64,000 nt of DNA from Glandiceps talaboti (Eukaryota; Hemichordata; Enteropneusta; Spengelidae), in NCBI RefSeq assembly GCF_964340395.1, contig NC_135567.1, positions 15,567,806 to 15,631,805 of the forward strand, read 5' to 3'. The notes under the pieces were generated by a model, which did not search any database, was not told the origin of the DNA, and was given only the letters and a program-made list of their open reading frames with translations. Position 1 is the first letter of the stretch. Each line of letters starts with the position of its first letter. Below are positions 11,140-22,615 of this stretch, in pieces. Both the position numbers and the translations under genes were made by a program.

Positions 11140-13434
11140 CTCCATACTACAGCTTACAGGCCCTCCAAAGGTTGGGCTCTAGCACCATACAACCTTGGTC
11201 TACAAACCCCTTATCTGGTCCACTATTATTATTCAATATAATCCTTGCTTCATACATTTTATATATTATATCAATAAACTACTTCCAACCAACAACACAT
11301 CCAATAACAACAGTATTTTACACAAAGAAATAATTTAAATATATATTTTATTTCTAAAAATATATCAATTCGATAGCTACATCTTCATAATAATGTCAAA
11401 ACCATGGAATATATACAAATCTTTGTCAGTCTTTGCTGACGATAAACAATGCTGTCAACACATAATTGGTTTTAGTACAATTTAGTACAATTATATTTCT
11501 AAATAAGTTGTCATTTCTACGTATAAAGTTATATAGAATTCATAAATTTAGAAAATATACAGAAATTATAAAAAAAATGTACATATTTCAGTGTACTCCT
11601 ACTAAAGTACATACTGCCATCAAAGTAACTTTATCTTTCTGTAAAAGTCAAAATATGTATGACAAAAAAGTGTACAAGTAATTAATGCAATGTACAACTA
11701 TCACTGTATCATTGACTCTCTGGTTTAATACTGGTAACACCATGTAATATCTACAAATCTTTGTCTTTCTCTGTTTACAGTAAGTAATTATCAAAATAGT
11801 TTATAGTACTGAGCATTTCCACTTTTTCTATAAGTTGAAAATATAAATTTCTACGTATTGAAGTGACACAAAAATAAAAGTGCATATAAACTTGTAGAAT
11901 ATACACAAATTATAGTATATTCAATTTACAATGCATGCTCACATAACAAAGTAACTTTATCTTCTGTAAAGTCAAAATATTTATGACAAGTGGATAAGTA
12001 ATTGGCACTACAAGAACAATTATCGCTGTATCATTGACTCTATGAGTACAAGGTACACAGTCTGAATATGTACGACAAGTGGATACGTAATTAACAATAC
12101 AGTGAACAACTATCACTGTATCATTGACTCTGAGCAGAAAATGTGATTTGTAATTAATACAACTTTCATAAATATGTCTTCCACAAGGTGACACAAAAGT
12201 CATAAAAAATTAAAATGTATAAAAATTACCAAAACACACAAACCTCAGTGTACTGTTTATAATACAACTGTGAGCAATTACAGTTCTAAATAAGTTGACA
12301 TTTCTATGTATAAAGTGATTATACAAATTTATAAAAGTAAAAAATATATACAAATTATCAAAATGTACAAATCTCTATGTACTCAATCAAAGGTATATAT
12401 GCTGTCAAATCAAAATAACTTTCTCTTTCTGTGAACTCAAAATATGTTTGACAAGTGATTGACAATTGCCAGTATGATGAGGAACTACCACTGTATCAAG
12501 TACATGTGACTGAAAATTGGCAGTATAATGAACAACAGTTAACTAAAACCTGTTTAGCTGCTGGAGACGTGATTGTATGATGAACAGTAGTCAACTAAAA
12601 CCTCTGTATCAAGTACACATGTGACTGAAAATTGGTAGTATGATGAACAACAGTTAACTTAAATTTCTTTAGCTGCTGGAGAAGTGATTGACAATTGCCA
12701 ATATGATGAAAAACTACTACTACCATTGATTATGTGAGCTGAAATATTATTTGGAACTCGTATAAATCTTTGTCATAAAAGTGACATAAAAACTAATAAA
12801 AGTGATAATGTAAATAATTTAAATTATCCAAATGTACAAAAGACAGTGTACTTCAAATAACATATATGCTGCCATATCAAAATAACTTTCTCTTTCTGTG
12901 AAGTCAAAATATATTTGACAATTAGACATTTAAGTGATTGACAACTCACAACAGCTAGCTCTGTAGTAATAATTCTGTGAACAGAAATATAATCTATGAA
13001 ATGTATAAAACTCATGAAATTGACATGTCTATAAATTCATGTAGAGTTCACAAATGACAATGTACTCAAACTAAGATATATGCTGACACATCAAAATAAC
13101 TTTCTCTTCTGTGAATTCACACTATGTTTGACAAATGGATATTTTAAGTGATTGACAATTGTTAGCCATATGAACCTCAGTCTGTATCATTCACTCTGAG
13201 CAGAAAGATGTAATAAAAGTGGCACAAAATTTATACGAGTAAAAATGAACAAAAATTATTAAAATGTACTCATGACTTTGTACTCAGTCTAAGGGTGCAT
13301 TGCTGCAACATCAAAGTAACTTTCTCTTTTTGTGAAACCAAAATATATTTGAGTACATTTTAGTCTATGTACACGATAGGTAAATACTATGTGTGGTATG
13401 TATATTAATTGACCATATGTGTACAACCACTACT
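11140..13434. other. AT-rich 3' flank / possible 3' UTR of gene A, paralogous to 38,360-40,703
   Basis: Aligns by eye along nearly its whole length with the region downstream of gene B, which sets the 3' limit of the duplicated segment. It opens with a single decayed copy of the 66-bp unit (ACCATACAACCTTGGTC near 11,190) that is amplified next to gene B. Inside are degenerate repeats around ACTATCACTGTATCATTGACTC and GTAACTTTATCTTTCTGTAAA. No credible ORF. It may contain the 3' UTR of gene A; I could not place a poly(A) site with confidence. Confidence 0.55.
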
Positions 13435-13983
13435 TCATTTTTTCTGTTCCATTGAGGGATCTTTAACTGAAGTTTCTGAGGTGGATTTTGGCAAAGTGTG
13501 AGTAGACAATTGAGGTTCTGGTAAAGACAATTCACTATGTATATTCTTAGAGGGCTCAGTAGCTCTTGTACTGGATTGTGAAGTACTGGGTTGTGAAGTA
13601 CTGGGTTGTGATGTACTAGATTGTGATGTACTGGGTTGTGATTTACTGGGTTGTGAAGTACTAGGTTGTGATGTACTGGGTTGTGATGTACTGAGTTGTG
13701 AAGTACTGGGTTGTGAAGTACTGGATTGTGAAGTAGTGGGTTGTGATGCAGGCATTGGTTTAGTGGAGGTCAATTTGGGCCAATAGTGACTAGGGGACAG
13801 TGGTTTATATCCTAACAATTTGTGAGGTATACTATGAGAAGGTTCTGCAGTACTTGTACTAGATTTTGCTGTTCTAAAGTGTAGCTTGGATAGATTCATT
13901 GGGTTTTCTATGGGTGAATGCACTTCCTTCTTAATGCTTTTTGGTCCAAACATGGATGATGGACCTGCTGTACTTTTCATCAA
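13435..13983 (-). pseudogene. out-of-frame S/T-rich tail of gene A (TSQPS repeats)
   Basis: Open for 182 codons in a frame different from the LRR frame it overlaps at 13,931-13,983. It encodes an IKKEVHSP motif, then about twelve TSQPS/TSQSS pentapeptides, then an acidic/proline end and stop. The IKKEVHSP motif matches VKKEVHSP in the C-terminal region of gene B, so the tail was probably joined to the LRR ancestrally and a small indel near 13,970-13,995 now separates them. It could still be translated if that indel is an assembly error or if splicing or frameshifting rescues it. Low-complexity S/T-rich tail of unknown role. Confidence 0.5.
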
Positions 13984-16900
13984 TGGGTGTTTGTTGTGAA
14001 TACCATGGCATATCTCTCATCTGTTCACCTACAATACTCTTTGGTAATGTTGAACTACGGTACAACACCTCTACCTTCTGTGCTATTTCAGGGTCTGTAA
14101 TACTTTCTTGTCTCAAGTCAACAAACTTAGAAACTTTGCAATCCTGTTCAGCATGTCTTCTTTCAATTCCTTTCAATAACATTTCTATGCTAGAATCAGT
14201 TATTTTGTTGTAACTTGCATCAAAATGCGTCAGACTCCTTAATTTAATCAAAGTGGAGGCTAATATTTCAGAGTAGGCATCCCCTATGTTATTATGACTG
14301 AGGTCAAGATAAGTCAGACTACCCATGTACTCCACCCCTCTACTCAAACTCTTTACACCATAGCTTCCAATGTTATTATGACTGAGGTTAAGATAAGTCA
14401 GACTACCCATGTACTTCATCCCTCTACTCAAAGTCTCTACACCTTCATCTCCAATGTTATTATGACTGAGGTTAAGATAAGTCAGACTATACATGTACTC
14501 AATCACTCTACTCAAACTCTTTACACCTTCATCTCCAATGTTATTATGACTGAGGTCAAGATAAGTCAGACTTTTCATGTACTCCATCCCTCTACTCAAA
14601 CTCTCTACACCATACTCTCCAATGTTATTATGACTGAGGTCAAGATAAGTCAGACTTTTCATGTACCTAATCCACCTACTCAAACTCTCTACACCATACT
14701 CTCCAATGTTATTATGACTGAGGTCAAGATAAGTCAGACTTTTCATGTACTCCATCCCTCTACTCAAACTCTCTACACCATACTCTCCAATGTTATTATG
14801 ACTGAGGTTAAGATAAGTCAGACTTTTCATGTACTCCATCCCTCTACTCAAACTCTCTACACCATACTCTCCAATGTTATTATGACTGAGGTTAAGATAA
14901 GTCAGACTTTTCATGTACTCCATCCCTCTACTCAAAATCATTACACCATAGTCTCCAATGTTATTATGACTGAGGTCAAGATAAGTCAGACTTCTCATGT
15001 ACTCAATCCCTCTACTCAAACTCTCTACACCTTCATCTCCAATGTTATTATGACTGAGGTTAAGATAAGTCAGACTACCCATGTACTTCATCCCTCTACT
15101 CAAACTCTCTACACCTTCATCTCCAATGTTATTATGACTGAGGTTAAGATAAGTCAGACTTTTCATGTACTCCATCCCTCTACTCAAACTCTCTACACCA
15201 TACACTCCAATGTTATTATGACTGAGGTCAAGATAACTCAGACTTCTCATGTACTCAATCCCTCTACTCAAACTCTTTACACCATAGTCTCCAATGTTAT
15301 TATGACTGAGGTCAAGATAAGTCAGACTACCCATGTACTCCATCACTCTACTCAAACTCTGTGCACCGTGGTATCCTAAATTATTATGACTTAAATTCAA
15401 CACCTTCAATGTAGACACATTCCTGAGACTCTGACTTAGATAACTAATTGCATCATAATTTATTACACACTTTGTGAGTGTCAATCTTTCTAAGTTTCTC
15501 AAAACTCCTAATTCTTGACAGATACACAAACACTCCTCTTCAGACAGCACTGATGCTTCAAAACCAGTAACAACAAGAAGCTGGTCAAAGATACCGATAT
15601 TATCTAACTCATTTAATGACCGATGTTTCTTACTTATCTCAGGAATTTCTGGTAAATTAAGTACACTATCTTTGACATCCTTCAATAACAGTCTACAGTG
15701 TTGTCTAATTAATTCTGTCTGCACAATACTATAGGATGCAAGACAGGGTAGTGACTTCAGAACTTTCACTAAAAGAATACAATCATCTATGTTTAAGGTA
15801 CTTTGAGTTAGACTTAAAGATGTTAAACAAGGTCTGGTTTTCTGACTGGCCATACACTCTAACATCTGATGACACACTGCCACATTCATTCCAATAAGCT
15901 TTAGTTTCCTTGGAACATCCCTACATGAAAATGATTGTAGGAACATTTGAATGTAGGAAACATCAATATCACACACAGGGTTACTAAATTTCATACAGAC
16001 TGTATCACATTTAGAAATATCTGGCTTGTCAGTATCTCCAGTACTACCTGATTTACTGTGTATGCATTTCAAGAGGGGGATTACTCTCAAAAATTTACTT
16101 GCTACAACAAATTCCTGTGAATTAGAAATGTCAAAATCAACATTATCTAATCCTTCCAGTCCAGTTTTCAATTTCAAGTCACTGGAAAGCAGTGACACAA
16201 TTTCATCTGAATATAACAATATGTTTCCAATGATAGATGTATTCTGTACAATAACACTCAAAGCATGCAAAGTTTGGTTTGAAATTACAGTAACACTTGA
16301 CAAATCTAAGGTTTGTTGTCCAAGTACACTTTCAATACTCTCTGCGAAAAGAGTAGGATGCTGACATTCAAACAAACAATGCCCTAAATTTACCAGATCA
16401 GAATTCATGACAAATCTTTCTTGTTTTATGGCTTTAGAAATTGCCACTATAACAATATCAGCTTTGTCTCCTAATATACCTGACATGTATGACAAGAGAC
16501 ATGACAACTTCTTTTCACAAAGTATAAAGGGTATCTCCTGTTTCATTTCATGGAAGTTTTTGGTGGTCTTAAGTTTAGTACACAAATAACAAGCAATTAT
16601 ATATGAGTACACATACTGGTTTGAAAATTCAAACCCATGACATTTGTCAGATTTCTTCGCTAAACCAAACAAGTATTCACACATATCAGTAATTTTACTT
16701 TCAATCATCCATGATTCATACAACACACCAAGGTTATCTTCTGTAAGATTCTCATACAAACACTTTCCAACTTCCAGAAATCTATCCTGTACAACTTGCC
16801 ATACGTTCTCTACATCAAGTGTATTTTCCTTACAATACATCTCTACATGGTACTTTATGGCATACTCAGTTGCTGTTGTTAAAGTTGGAGGCAAAGTATA

Positions 16901-17109
16901 ACAATTCTGACACCAGTAAGATACAATGGCAGGAAAGAAAAACTCTTCATTTCTAACTGTATCTATTACTGGATCAAATCTAGACTCTTCAATTAAATAC
17001 TTAGCTTGAAGAAAGCTTTGTACATGGTTCAGTACGTATCTCTCCCATTTATCATACTGAGTAGCTCTGCATTCAGTTGATGTACTTAGACTTGAAACAG
17101 CTGACATAT
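13931..17109 (-). CDS. gene A large exon: NLR-type helical tail plus about 15 near-identical LRRs
   Basis: The acceptor TTTTTCCTACAG|AT opens the exon at 17,109. With the phase-1 donor at 24,902 the joined codon is GAT, followed by MSAVSS. Residues 1-400 have the pattern of NLR proteins after the ATPase: KWERYVLNHVQSFLQ, PAIVSYWCQN..LPPTLTTATEY (the NLR 'LLCxL..LPxTxTeLY' helix), then a winged-helix/superhelical stretch. From about residue 565 there are about 15 ribonuclease-inhibitor-type LRRs of 28 residues, consensus SLTYLDLSHNNIGxxGVESLSRGMEYMK, nearly identical at the DNA level (84-bp period). No Walker A or B motif is present. The frame ends VWTKKH-stop, earlier than the S/T tail. Likely a recognition module; immune role inferred from the architecture. 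Confidence 0.75.
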
Positions 17110-17586
17110 CTGTAGGAAAAATGAAATGAAATAAAATGTCTAAATAAATATTTAATAAAAATTTATCATAACTAAAACATGTGAAATTGTACGGTTTGTT
17201 GGAGTTATATTTAGAATGATAGTTTTTGGTACGGTTCTACACACACTGATGTTTGATAGGAACATAATACCTTTTGCTGTATGCTAAGTTTACTAATCTA
17301 AAATTACAAAACACAACATGGATATGTACATGTCAATCTGTGTGATAGCATAAACATAAAAATTTAAATATGATATAAAATGTTACATATGTACTCATAA
17401 AAATATGATATGATATGAAAAGTAATGTTTATTGCTGTGTATCATATACCCGATATCACTTCCAATGTAATTCAATAGAGCATGTGCATTGAACTCGTGC
17501 AATTTTTTTCGCATTACGCCCACTTTGCCCAAATAAAGTGAGTCACACCAATATCGAAGCTCTGTGATCTGGCTTTGAATTTCTTG
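17110..17586 (-). other. gene A last intron, LRR-proximal part
   Basis: Intronic sequence directly upstream of the LRR exon. It matches 45,304-45,790 of gene B, so it predates the duplication and the transposon insertion beside it. No coding signal. Confidence 0.6.
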
Positions 17587-18087
17587 TATTAGGCCAAATA
17601 AAAAAAGTTGTTTGGTTCCGATTACCCAACCCCACGTAATTTTTCACGGTAATCCTAAACTTTTTTTAAATATTCAGGAAAAAAATAAGAAAATCGTGAA
17701 AATTGTGAAGTCTCGCAAGAAATAGTGGATGTGGAAACTGACATCAACTTAAAAAGACAATATAATAGTGGTTTATTTACCCAATCGTATAAAATGATTA
17801 CAAAATAATGGTAACAAAAATCAAAAGAGAGAAGGGTAAATGGGGAGTCAAGAAATAGCTTACAGCTAGTCTAGCCTGATCCCCGACATTGTATATTGCG
17901 AATGAAAACAATAAGAGGGTTCAGTCATTAAGATGACTGAAAACATAACTGGGAGAAAAAAAAATCACATATACATATACATATACATATACATGTACAC
18001 AAAAAAAACAAAACAAACATTTTTACTACATGAAAAAGTCTAATACAATAAACGAAAAGTCAATACATCTGTAAGTTTACAATTTAA

Positions 18088-21033
18088 TCAACTGTACTGC
18101 TCTACTAAATATTGTTTCAGAGATTTTCTAAAAATATGTTGGGAATTTTTCGATCTGATTTGAATTGGAATATCATTCCAAATTTTTGCACCTATGAATG
18201 AAATAGCAAACTGACCAGAATTTGTTCTCGCATGGTACGGGTAAAGATTTTGACGATGGCAGAGTCTCGTGTCATATTCATGTTTTTTGTCACTAAAATA
18301 ATCGGACAAGATATGTGGTGAGTTCAAGTGAACCAGGCTGTAAATAAAAGAACCTATTAAGAGTTTGTGAAGCTTGTAAATATCTAGAATATTTAGCTGT
18401 ATAAATAAAGGAGCCGAGTGTTCCATGTGAGATTTGAACAGCATCGTGCGAACAATCATTTTTTGGGCAGTTAGAATGCAATTCAGAGATGTTGGGTAAG
18501 TACTGCCCCAAACCTCTAGGCCGTAAGAAATATGGGGAAGTATAAAGGCATTGTACAAAAGTATTAAAATACTTAGTGGTAAAATGTGTCTTAGTCTATA
18601 CAGAATTCCACATTTCTTCCTTATGAGTATATTTATTCTGTTAATATGGTCAGACCAGGTGAGGTGTTTATCTAATGAAATTCCAACAAAAGAAACAACA
18701 TCCACCTCTTTGATTTGATCTCCACGAATGACAATAGAACCAGTTACATCTATTTTTTGTTGTCGACCCCTGAAGATAATAAAATTTGTTTTATTTCTAT
18801 TTATGGTTAATTTATTGCTATCACACCAGAGTTGAACATCATGTAAATGATTTGATACTGTAGTAAGATCAATGTGATATGGATTAGAAAAAGAATGGAA
18901 AAGATTGGAATCGTCTGCGAACAGTCGAAAATCAAAGAATGTTGAAGACTTTTGTATATCATTTATATAGATAAGAAATAAAGTGGGACCCAGAACTGAG
19001 CCTTGAGGTACACCATGACAAATTGTGGATTTTACTGACGAATGGCCATTTGAGTGGACGAACTGAGAGCGGTCTGTGAGATAACTTTTTATCCATTCTT
19101 GACAAGGACCCCTAAACCCATAATGTTCAAGTTTGGATAACAAAATTGGATGATTGATTGTGTCGAAAGCTTTGCTGAAATCAATAAATACTCCTATAGT
19201 TGGACTTCCCTTGTCGATTTCTCGCAAAATATGATTTACTATATTGATCAGGGTCAGGTTGGTACTATGTTTTTTTCTAAAGCCGTACTGATGCTTGTAC
19301 AAAATATCGAATTTTTCAAGGTAGGAAGTAATTTGTTTATTTATAGCTTTTTCAAAAACCTTGCTAAACAAGGGCAGAATGGATATTGGCCTATAGTTTC
19401 CAACTGTTTCTCTATCTCCTTTTTTGAAAATAGGCGTAACTTTAGCAATTTTTAGGGCTGTGGGGAATACACCAGTTGAAAATGAAATATTTATAATGTG
19501 GGCCAATGGCTTTGATATGATATCAGCTGCGTCGATAAGGAGCCTTGGGGGTAGATTATCCCATCCGCTAGCTTTTTTGCAATCTAAATTGGCTAAAAGT
19601 CTGGTTACCTCAAAGACAGTAACTGGTTGAAGAAAAAAGGAGTGTGGTAAAGATAAATCAAGATAATCCCTATAATCACAAGATGCATGTGGAATATTGT
19701 TTGCCAGCTTTTCACCAACTTGAACAAAAAAATCATTGAAACTCTGAACTACCTCAGCTGGGTCTGACACAACACGTCCAGTACCATTTACATCAATATT
19801 TAAATTTTCTGGCAACTTATCAGGACCGTATTTCTTACCCAAAAGATCATTCACAACATTCCAAATTTTGTTACTCTGGTTTACATTGAATAAATTTAAA
19901 TAGTAATTCTTTTTAGCACATCTCAGAACACTGGTAAGTATATTTCTATAAGACTTGTAATGAGAAACTGCACTTGACTCATGTTGACTAGTAATAACTT
20001 TTGCATATAATGTGTGCTTAGTGTTAATAGATTTCTTAATTGCTTTAGTTATCCAAGGATTTTTATTTCGCTTAGACTTGAGAGTCTTGACCTTCATGGG
20101 TGCATGAAGATCGCACACCTGGATGAATAAGTCGTGAAATGTGTCAAAGGCAGTATCTGCATTACTATTGTTATTTAAAATATTCCAATCCACCTTACGT
20201 AAGTCAGAAACAAAATTATCCTTATTATAACACTTGAAGTCTCTTACAAGTACAGACCTTAAAATTGGTAAATGTATATTAAAATTATCAAAAATGGAGA
20301 AGACCGGGAAGTGATCAGAGATATCAGCAATGATTGTACCTGTGTCAATCTGACAGGAGCATATATTTGTATAAATGTGGTCAATTGTTGATTTCGAGGT
20401 ATTTGTGATTCTGGTTGGCACTGAAATTAACTGTTCAAGATGAAGACACTGCATTCTAGATACGAAATTTCTGGCATTATTATCTGGCTTGGCAACATCG
20501 ATATTGAAATCTCCCATGAGAATACAATATTTCTTATCAAGTTTTACATTACAAAGAACATCAAAAAGACTATTTTCGAACTCTGAAATATTTGTACCCG
20601 GTTTACGGTATAAAACACCAACGACAATGCGATTTTTACTACCACAAATTTCAAACCATAAGGATTCTGTGTGCATAACATTATATTGCAAAATCTTATA
20701 GTTGAGGGAGGAGTGGATGTATGCACCAACTCCACCACCTCGGCCAAAGTTTCTCGACACTAGCTCGAGAGAATAGTTTGGTAAATTAAGTAGACTGGAA
20801 TTGTCAATTTTCCAAGTTTCGGAAATACCGATAACTTTGAAAGAGTTTTCCATACAATGGTTATACAAAAGAGCAACATCGTCTATGCTATTAGAAAGTG
20901 AGCGAGCTTTGCAATGTGACACAGAGAAAGAGGTTTTGAGATTTGAATAGAAATTCTGGTGAAATATTGTCGGTTCTAATGAATGGTTATTGATAACAAA
21001 AAGATTATCTATATAGGTTTGGTCACTGTTCAT
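18088..21033 (-). CDS. LINE ORF2: endonuclease-reverse transcriptase
   Basis: 981 residues. The N-terminal third is an AP-like endonuclease (EEP fold): SETW, GGVGAYIH, GVLYRKPG, MGDFNID and the final SDHFPV motif are all visible. The centre is a reverse transcriptase: PIFKKGD, NYRPISILP, HQYGFRKKHST, FIDFSKAFDTI, GVPQGSVLGP and the catalytic FADDS (most relatives have FADDT). A thumb region follows, with LSFNKWKC-type features replaced by divergent sequence. This is the enzyme that nicks the target and copies the element RNA. Clade by motif pattern: CR1/L2 group. The length is full for the family and no stop interrupts it, so the copy may be recently active. Confidence 0.9.
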   Translation of the reverse strand: MNSDQTYIDNLFVINNHSLEPTIFHQNFYSNLKTSFSVSHCKARSLSNSIDDVALLYNHCMENSFKVIGISETWKIDNSSLLNLPNYSLELVSRNFGRGGGVGAYIHSSLNYKILQYNVMHTESLWFEICGSKNRIVVGVLYRKPGTNISEFENSLFDVLCNVKLDKKYCILMGDFNIDVAKPDNNARNFVSRMQCLHLEQLISVPTRITNTSKSTIDHIYTNICSCQIDTGTIIADISDHFPVFSIFDNFNIHLPILRSVLVRDFKCYNKDNFVSDLRKVDWNILNNNSNADTAFDTFHDLFIQVCDLHAPMKVKTLKSKRNKNPWITKAIKKSINTKHTLYAKVITSQHESSAVSHYKSYRNILTSVLRCAKKNYYLNLFNVNQSNKIWNVVNDLLGKKYGPDKLPENLNIDVNGTGRVVSDPAEVVQSFNDFFVQVGEKLANNIPHASCDYRDYLDLSLPHSFFLQPVTVFEVTRLLANLDCKKASGWDNLPPRLLIDAADIISKPLAHIINISFSTGVFPTALKIAKVTPIFKKGDRETVGNYRPISILPLFSKVFEKAINKQITSYLEKFDILYKHQYGFRKKHSTNLTLINIVNHILREIDKGSPTIGVFIDFSKAFDTINHPILLSKLEHYGFRGPCQEWIKSYLTDRSQFVHSNGHSSVKSTICHGVPQGSVLGPTLFLIYINDIQKSSTFFDFRLFADDSNLFHSFSNPYHIDLTTVSNHLHDVQLWCDSNKLTINRNKTNFIIFRGRQQKIDVTGSIVIRGDQIKEVDVVSFVGISLDKHLTWSDHINRINILIRKKCGILYRLRHILPLSILILLYNAFILPHISYGLEVWGSTYPTSLNCILTAQKMIVRTMLFKSHMEHSAPLFIQLNILDIYKLHKLLIGSFIYSLVHLNSPHILSDYFSDKKHEYDTRLCHRQNLYPYHARTNSGQFAISFIGAKIWNDIPIQIRSKNSQHIFRKSLKQYLVEQYS

Positions 21034-21065
21034 AAGAAAAATGTTACATTTGCCTCAATAACTAA

Positions 21066-21950
21066 TTAAGTACAATACTTAGCAATATCAGCTTCATTTG
21101 AGATTGTAATAGATCGAGCTTGCTGGTCTCTCTTGATGTAAATTCGGCCATTGTGAGTCCACAGATATCGATATCCTGACTTCTTCCTTGCATTGTTGAC
21201 TTTACCTTGAAGTTGTCTTGCAGCAGGACATAAATTCTCATTTATATAGATATTGTTCTTTGTAGAGTAGCCAAGATTTTCCGTCGATATGTCTTTTATC
21301 TTGCGGCGCTGGTCATAGATAGCGTTCCGACTTCTTCGGTTGGTGAATGCTACAATTATCGGTCTATGTCGGGCAGTGTGAGGTAGAGTAGGGCTTTGGA
21401 CTTTGCCGATGCGATGCGTAACATCGATGTCATCTATACTGATTCCAGGATTGATATTTCGTAAAACAGATAATGTTATGTCATCTGTATTTTCATTTAC
21501 GCGCTCAGGTATTCCACTAATTTCCAAGTTATTTCGGCGTGAATACTGGTTTTGTTGATTTGCATCTATTTCCAAGGTAGTGATACGATTACGTAACTCG
21601 GTATTTGTTTTTTCGAGATTTTTGTTCGTTTCCTCAAGTTCAGAAATGCGATAAAGCAGATTTTCGAACTTTTCGTTAATGAAATCCATTGATGTCGTCA
21701 AGGTTGTTTGGCCATGTTTCAGACTAGAGATCTCTTGACTGATGTATTCCAGTTTTTCCATTACTAATACCAATGTAACGTCACCTTTGTTACCTGTTGA
21801 CACGTCATCGTCAGCCGCCATGTTAGCATTACTTTCTTGGAGTTGTAGGGTTGTAGATCTTTTCATGTTGCAGGAGCGGCATAACATCAAATCATCGCCA
21901 CTCGAGACTACTGCTCTCTTGGTCTTGCAATGAGAACACTTTGAAGGCAT
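21066..21950 (-). CDS. LINE ORF1: zinc-finger/coiled-coil RNA-binding protein
   Basis: 294 residues. The N-terminus has two CxxC pairs (CSHCKTKRA ... CRSCNMKR), a small zinc-binding module. Residues about 65-135 form a coiled coil (ISELEETNKNLEKTN). A transposase_22-like part follows: NNLEISGIPE, DDIDVTHRIG, RPIIVAFTNRRSRNAIY, IYINENLCP. ORF1 proteins of this type bind the element RNA and act as nucleic-acid chaperones. It ends 32 bp before ORF2, the usual tight spacing in such elements. Starts at MPSKCSHC, the first Met before the zinc motif. Confidence 0.85.
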   Translation of the reverse strand: MPSKCSHCKTKRAVVSSGDDLMLCRSCNMKRSTTLQLQESNANMAADDDVSTGNKGDVTLVLVMEKLEYISQEISSLKHGQTTLTTSMDFINEKFENLLYRISELEETNKNLEKTNTELRNRITTLEIDANQQNQYSRRNNLEISGIPERVNENTDDITLSVLRNINPGISIDDIDVTHRIGKVQSPTLPHTARHRPIIVAFTNRRSRNAIYDQRRKIKDISTENLGYSTKNNIYINENLCPAARQLQGKVNNARKKSGYRYLWTHNGRIYIKRDQQARSITISNEADIAKYCT

Positions 21951-22276
21951 GACAATGGTCCATTAATCGCAAAAATAGGCAGTATTTAGACAAACTTTTG
22001 GGGAGCCATGTACATAGTGATGTTGTTCCTTGAATTATGTGGGGTTATTCGTATATGAAACTGTTCTTCCAATTTGTAATGGCTGTACATCTGAATGGAA
22101 GAAACTAATAACACTGAGACCATATGGAAAAGAACAGAAAAACATAACTATCTGAACTAGACACTCGCATGTGAAAAAAAAATGAATTAAAAAAAAAAAA
22201 ATAAAATAAAAAATCTACCTAACCCACCTATTCTAAAATTGAATGTAACCAGAACCACACAATTTGTTATTAGGCC

Positions 22277-22615
22277 TAACCACATTTATGTTTTTGCATA
22301 TGAATAATGTTTCACTATCAATTCATGTGGTTATTTGATTCAAATTATGTTTCTGTGCCAATGCTACATAGGGTATATGATAATATTTTAAGAGTAAAGT
22401 ATATGAAGAGAAGAGAATTAAGATAGAAGTAAAAGGGAAACGTATAGTGTTGAGGAATAATATTTCCAAGAACAACGGTTTTCCTAGCAGGTAAAGATCT
22501 TTGATGTACTTAGGTTACAAAATTGTCAACCTTAGTATTATGCCCTAATAAATATTAAGCATACAGGATTTGTGGACCTCAATACTATTGCTCAACAAGT
22601 CATTGAGAATGACAT
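22277..22615 (-). other. gene A last intron, conserved with gene B
   Basis: Matches about 45,795-46,020 (CACT(A/G)TCAATTCATGTGGTTAT and GCTACATAGGGTATATGATAA). No coding signal. Confidence 0.6.

Larger units (their letters stand above)
17765..22045 (-). mobile_element. CR1/L2-like non-LTR retrotransposon, apparently intact
   Basis: Boundaries come from comparing the flanks with the LINE-free relative near 35,285 (ACATCAACTTA ... ATGAAACT); they are good to about 20 bp. Order on the minus strand: 5' UTR, ORF1 (21,950-21,066), 32-bp gap, ORF2 (21,033-18,088), 3' UTR with an ATACAT microsatellite at about 17,965-17,995. Both ORFs are uninterrupted. Confidence 0.8.
17587..22276. mobile_element. 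nested insertion in gene A intron (outer TIR element containing a LINE)
   Basis: The intron is uninterrupted in gene B (about 45,780). In A the added DNA is flanked by a direct repeat TATTAGGCC at 17,587-17,595 and 22,268-22,276, which I read as a 9-bp target-site duplication. Inside, the left end GTTGTTTGGTTCCGATTAC resembles the reverse complement of the right end (ATTGTGTGGTTCTGGTTAC), giving imperfect terminal inverted repeats. A relative without the LINE lies at about 35,130-35,400. Hence a DNA-transposon-like element inserted first and the LINE later landed in it. Family not identified. Confidence 0.6.

Noticed and set aside
14294-15379. 361-codon plus-strand open frame
   Set aside because: Antisense of the 84-bp LRR array; the period is a multiple of three, so the open frame is automatic.
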